From Stercorarius parasiticus (Eukaryota; Chordata; Aves; Charadriiformes; Stercorariidae): a stretch of DNA of 64,000 nt. Shown piece by piece: positions 60,428 to 64,000 of the stretch (position 1 is the stretch's first letter; the number at the start of each line of letters is the position of its first letter). The notes beneath the pieces were generated by a model. It was not told where the DNA came from. It made no database searches and saw nothing but the letters and a program-made list of their open reading frames with translations. A program made the translations under genes and the position numbers. The stretch covers positions 795,152-859,151 of the forward strand of contig VWZL01001940.1 in NCBI GenBank assembly GCA_013396915.1, written 5' to 3'.

Positions 60428-61723
60428 TTAAGGATTAAAACTTACCACTTTACCAGGCCTTGCCCATGTGCAAATAAATCCCTCCTGACAAGCAGTGACT
60501 ATACAGTCTTCAAGAAAAATTAACACAGTCAGTCTTTCATGTGCTATCTTTTTACAGATAAGAGGCTCTAACAAGGGAACATCTTCCATTCGGGGACAGA
60601 GAGGTGTTCCCAAAGTTTTAGCTGGGTCCGTTTTGGTTTTAGTAACTAGGTTCAGTTTGTCACTGCTCTTGCTAGATATATGTCCCATGCTATGATTTCT
60701 CTTGTGATCTTTTTCATGGTGTCTTTCCTTCCGATCGTGTAGCGATAAGGTTGCAAATTTACTAACACCAGAAGCAATGGCACCATCCATGACACTGCTT
60801 TTACTGCCAGCGTTTGAGACTGCAGAGTGTGGAAGGCTGTTTGACCGTGGAAGAGGAGGGGGTACAGAGTTTCCAGGTGTTGTGATACTGTTTCCATTAC
60901 TTCCTGGGTTAGTTCCACCACTTCCAGCAGGTGGACTTGTGGCATTCATGACATTTGTATGTGTCCTCGCTCTTGAGAGAGGTTGGTGGGGAAAGAGGAT
61001 ATCTTCTGTAAGATCCCACAAACAGAGCTGTGTGTCCTGGCCTACTGAACCAAATCTATACGTAACACTTACTGGACGACTGTCTGTAGAGTTCCTTTTG
61101 GATAGCCTAGATTGCGTACTATTTGCTCGATCTCTGCCAAAATGAAGGTCTTGGAAATCCTCATCACTTCCGCTAAATTCCATCGGGTCACTCTCTTCTA
61201 CACTAGTGGTATATGGATCAAACGCGACAACACTGACCCACGATTTATGTCCGTGGCCTCTCGCTATTACTCGACAGTCCACGAAAGACCAAACTGTTAC
61301 CAAGTCATCCTCTCCACCTGTCACTATGTACTTCCCATCGGGACTCCAACACACACACAGCAGTCCTCCAAAGTAGCTTTTCATTGTACCATGCAATTCC
61401 ACTGAATCAAAGTTAAACACACGAAGAAAACCATCCTGGCTCACACACGCCAAGAACTTCCCATCGGGGGAAAAGGCAAATTCATTCAGGGCACCCTCAC
61501 CTACTGTCCATTTAAGCAGAGGGTTTCTTGTGGATTTACTCTTGCAAGTGTGAACTGCAAAACTTTCTCCTTGTTTAAGTAGCTGGTAGTGCGGGGCTGT
61601 GGTACCGCAAGTGTGCTCCACGTTATACAAGTACATATTGCCACTGGAATGAGCTACTAGGAAAAGGCTTTCCGAACCTGGTACCCATTTTACACAGGTT
61701 ACTCTGGACTTGTCTATTAGTCT
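60428..61723 (-). CDS. WDR20: WDR20, large 3' coding exon (partial gene)
   Basis: WDR20 is a WD40 protein that, with UAF1 (WDR48), binds and stimulates the deubiquitinases USP12 and USP46 (family knowledge). This exon is entered at an acceptor (TTTTTCACAG) in phase 0 and encodes 431 residues from RLIDKSRVTCVKWVPG to VVSFNP, followed by TAA. WD-type blades are visible: FLVAHSSGNMYLYNV, FSPDGKFLACVSQDGFLRVF, WSPDGKYIVTGGEDDLVTVW, GSVGQDTQLCLWDL and VTACQEGFICTW. A long Ser/Pro/Asn-rich low-complexity insert, then a His/Lys/Ser-rich segment, separates the last two. It is nearly identical to human apart from small changes in the insert and ARPGK for GRPGK. The upstream coding exons (about 150 residues in human) are not in the window. 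The Met-initiated frame to 61819 is intronic read-through. A gtaagt donor at 60440-60445 allows a different C-terminus. Confidence 0.95.
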   Translation of the reverse strand, partial: RLIDKSRVTCVKWVPGSESLFLVAHSSGNMYLYNVEHTCGTTAPHYQLLKQGESFAVHTCKSKSTRNPLLKWTVGEGALNEFAFSPDGKFLACVSQDGFLRVFNFDSVELHGTMKSYFGGLLCVCWSPDGKYIVTGGEDDLVTVWSFVDCRVIARGHGHKSWVSVVAFDPYTTSVEESDPMEFSGSDEDFQDLHFGRDRANSTQSRLSKRNSTDSRPVSVTYRFGSVGQDTQLCLWDLTEDILFPHQPLSRARTHTNVMNATSPPAGSGGTNPGSNGNSITTPGNSVPPPLPRSNSLPHSAVSNAGSKSSVMDGAIASGVSKFATLSLHDRKERHHEKDHKRNHSMGHISSKSSDKLNLVTKTKTDPAKTLGTPLCPRMEDVPLLEPLICKKIAHERLTVLIFLEDCIVTACQEGFICTWARPGKVVSFNP

Positions 61724-62617
61724 CTGTGAAAAACAAAGAAGATACACATCAGAAAGTCTGAAAATTAAAGTTTTAATGATCAACCGTAAATCTGAGCTTT
61801 CTGAGGGGATGGGGAACAATACTTAACCAAAGTGAACTCAACTTTCTAGAAAGGAGCTATGTTACTGTATTTGCAAAAACTTGTCTTATCAGGCAGTAAA
61901 GCGGAAATTATTTTTAGACAAAGTGCTACCAAAGATTATTATTATGGTCCAGTCACATTCCGCAACGAACATACTTCAATCAAGCCAACCTGTTGTTATG
62001 AATCTAAAGGCAGTGTTCTTAGGTTTATTTTTTGCTGTGTAGGTTGAAGAACGTGAAAACGAAACAATCAAAAAAACACAAAATGAGCTAAAGGGAAAAA
62101 AGGCAGTTACTCATCTGTACTACATAACAAACAGGTTACAAATTAACAGCAGTAAATTTAGACTCTGGTTTTATCTGAAATCACAAATAAAATCCATCCT
62201 CTGAAAGAAGAAAAAAAAAAAAGAGGCCTTAGGAACCTTTACCAGCTTTTACTGATTCAGGGAGCAAAAGCTACATACACAGTGACCCTGTTATCATGTG
62301 GCTGGAAAGTTAGTAGTTAAATGCAGGTGGTTCAGTGAATTCAGAAGGTACCACATACTCTTCACCTTGGAATTCCCACCCTCCAATTACTTTTCATTCA
62401 TTAGCCAAGGAGCTGTCAATACCCTCAGTTACCACCTGATTAAGAAGTTTCCTTAAAAGAAAAACATTTTAACAGAGTCCATCATTGCAAAAGAATGAAA
62501 ACACACACAGTAAACAAACATTCCTGACCATAATGTCTTCAGTGCTGTAAGAACCGAGAGATAAAGTTTGCCTCCTTGAGTTTGCTAGTGTAGTTGCAGT
62601 GAATTTCTAAAACTTAC

Positions 62618-62729
62618 CAAGTCGCCCGTGGCATCATTCAACTGCAACTTGGAGACAAGTAATTCTTTACATGCACATTCAAGATTTGCATTTGGCATAG
62701 ATTGATTATAGGCTGAAAGAAGAGCTGAG
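62618..62729 (-). other. WDR20: Candidate alternative or poison exon of WDR20
   Basis: A 112-nt segment on the minus strand is bounded by an acceptor (TTTTGTGTAG) and a strong donor (TTG, then gtaagt). One frame is open throughout and exits in phase 0 into the main exon (contains MPNANLECACKELLVSKLQ). Entered in phase 0 from the preceding WDR20 exon it meets TAA at its eighth codon. Length is not a multiple of three. It could be a frame-breaking cassette exon or the first exon of an alternative transcript starting at an internal ATG. It is not part of the standard protein. Confidence 0.4.
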
Positions 62730-63174
62730 CTACACAAAAGGCAAGAATGAAAATACAAAGAGCCTAAGGAAATACCAGAAAAGTTACAAAAGCATTATAA
62801 AACAAAGTGCAAAAAAATCCCCCCAAAACTTTGCTATGCTGTTTTATCACCAAAAACCCACAAAACACCAACCGAAAAAAACAAAGAACAAACTAATGGA
62901 TAAGACATTGACTGTTATCCCTTCTAAGCCCGTAGCTACCACTGGAATGCTGCACCTGTTCATTTCAGATTATATTTTTGTATATAATTTTGCTGCTGTC
63001 AACCTCAGTGTAACACCAAGAAGTCTCTTTTCTGCAATTTCTCATTGGTTAAATTAGCCATTTTGTACTTGAGAGCCAAGAGATATAACTTCATCTCAAA
63101 TGCAGTAGCTTTAAAATAACATATTCTTAGCTTCTGTTGGGATATTTTAAACAGTTTGTCATGTGTTCATTGAT

Positions 63175-63190
63175 ATAGAATCATAGAATT
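63175..63190. repeat. Two 8-base ATAGAATY units, possible CR1 tail remnant
   Basis: ATAGAATC followed by ATAGAATT resembles the short tail repeat of avian CR1 LINEs read on the opposite strand. The flanking bases show no CR1 body, so this may be chance. Confidence 0.2.
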
Positions 63191-64000
63191 CCTGCCTCAG
63201 TAACGATGATATCAGAAATATTAGACAAAGTTGCCTGTACAGGTACCTGTAATTACTCTTGGTACACACCAAGAGAACATGGACAGGGAATATCAGCCCA
63301 CCTGGCTTGCTATAGACAATAGTCTTCTCCTTACTAAATACCACCCATATGGCAACAAAGAGAAATTTCTTGCTCTCCTCTACTAGAGCACTCAACCTGA
63401 CATCCAACCTCTACTCATGGGCAGCTGCTCAACTTTTATACTAGAAATGGCATTTTAAGTCCATAATCATGTTGAGCTACATGATCTTAAATATTGTACA
63501 GAAATCCTGCAAACCTGATCTTTACCTCAAGGAGGCTATGAGCAAAACAGAAGATTGCAAGCTGCAATGAGAACCGATTAGCTCAAAGAGACCAGACGCA
63601 GAAAGACTTTAAGCTGATACGTAGCAAGTGACTACAACTCATTCCCGTTTCAACCAGCAGAGTTTTAAATTCAGCAGGAAGATAAAAACTCTGAAGTTAC
63701 GACTTTCTGAAGTTTTAAAAGCTTTCAACTGGGCTCACATGCTTCTGCAGCAAAACAAAACAAGACCTGACATCAGTATGACTGGCAGACGCATTACAAG
63801 AATGGACTGAATGCAGTATCAAGCAAATCAGTGGAGTAGCTGGGATAAGGAGCTCATGTTCCATTTGGTGAAAGAATAGTAAGTGAAGGAACTTCAGTCA
63901 CTAGTCAGGAAGACAAGCCAAGATTATCTTGGTATCCCCAAGTTTGAAGGCAAAACATTATAGGCATAGGCCATAAAAGAGTGAAAAAACTGATGCAATC

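Larger units (their letters stand above)
61724..64000 (-). other. WDR20: WDR20 intron upstream of the large exon
   Basis: No other conserved WDR20 coding exon is present up to the window edge. The intron holds one exon-like segment (62618-62729), a short hairpin (63256-63275) and two copies of an 8-base ATAGAATY unit at 63175-63190. Confidence 0.6.

Noticed and set aside
61724..61819. Met start upstream of the WDR20 large exon
   Set aside because: These 32 codons are intronic read-through upstream of a clear acceptor. The real N-terminus is encoded by exons outside the window.
63175..63250. CR1 LINE insertion
   Set aside because: Only two short tail-like 8-mers are present, with no CR1 body sequence next to them.

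Overview
This window is vertebrate nuclear DNA, most likely from a bird. Genes are split into short exons with GT-AG introns, three CpG islands mark promoters, the introns are AT-rich with long A/T runs, and recognisable interspersed repeats are almost absent. Four orthologous protein-coding genes can be read. They match, inverted, the human 14q32.31 order as I recall it (WDR20 - MOK - ZNF839 - CINP - TECPR2). The species assignment is an inference from compact introns and low repeat content; no lineage-specific repeat proves it.

Layout: (1) 1-1550 is the left flank and a CpG-island promoter shared by CINP (+) and, probably, the noncoding first exon of TECPR2 (-), whose coding part would lie left of the window. 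(2) 1544-7405 is CINP, five coding exons, 211 aa. (3) 7406-10970 is a convergent intergenic stretch. (4) 11346-22745 is ZNF839 on the minus strand: eight coding exons, the first cut by a 719-base run of N (22746-23464). (5) 23590-23663 is a tRNA-Ile(AAU) gene on the minus strand with a Pol III terminator. (6) 24190-24860 is the MOK promoter island, with NRF1-, CRE- and RFX X-box-like motifs. (7) 24665-43148 is MOK (+), twelve coding exons that sum exactly to a 418-aa RCK-family kinase. (8) 43149-60427 is a long convergent interval with no confident gene, but with several exon-like segments. (9) 60428-61723 is the large last main exon of WDR20 (-); its upstream coding exons lie beyond the right edge, and 61724-64000 is intron.

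The genes are not a functional operon. CINP is a genome-maintenance factor, MOK a ciliary MAPK-like kinase, WDR20 a cofactor of the USP12/USP46-UAF1 deubiquitinases, and ZNF839 a poorly characterised nuclear zinc-finger/AT-hook protein. The less ordinary signals are an acceptor-stem mismatch in the tRNA, a GC-AG intron in MOK with a readable truncated isoform, an RFX X-box next to the MOK start, a frame-breaking alternative exon in WDR20, and two candidate alternative 3' exons of WDR20 whose reading frames open exactly at acceptor sites. I found no CRISPR array, viral gene or clearly new system.
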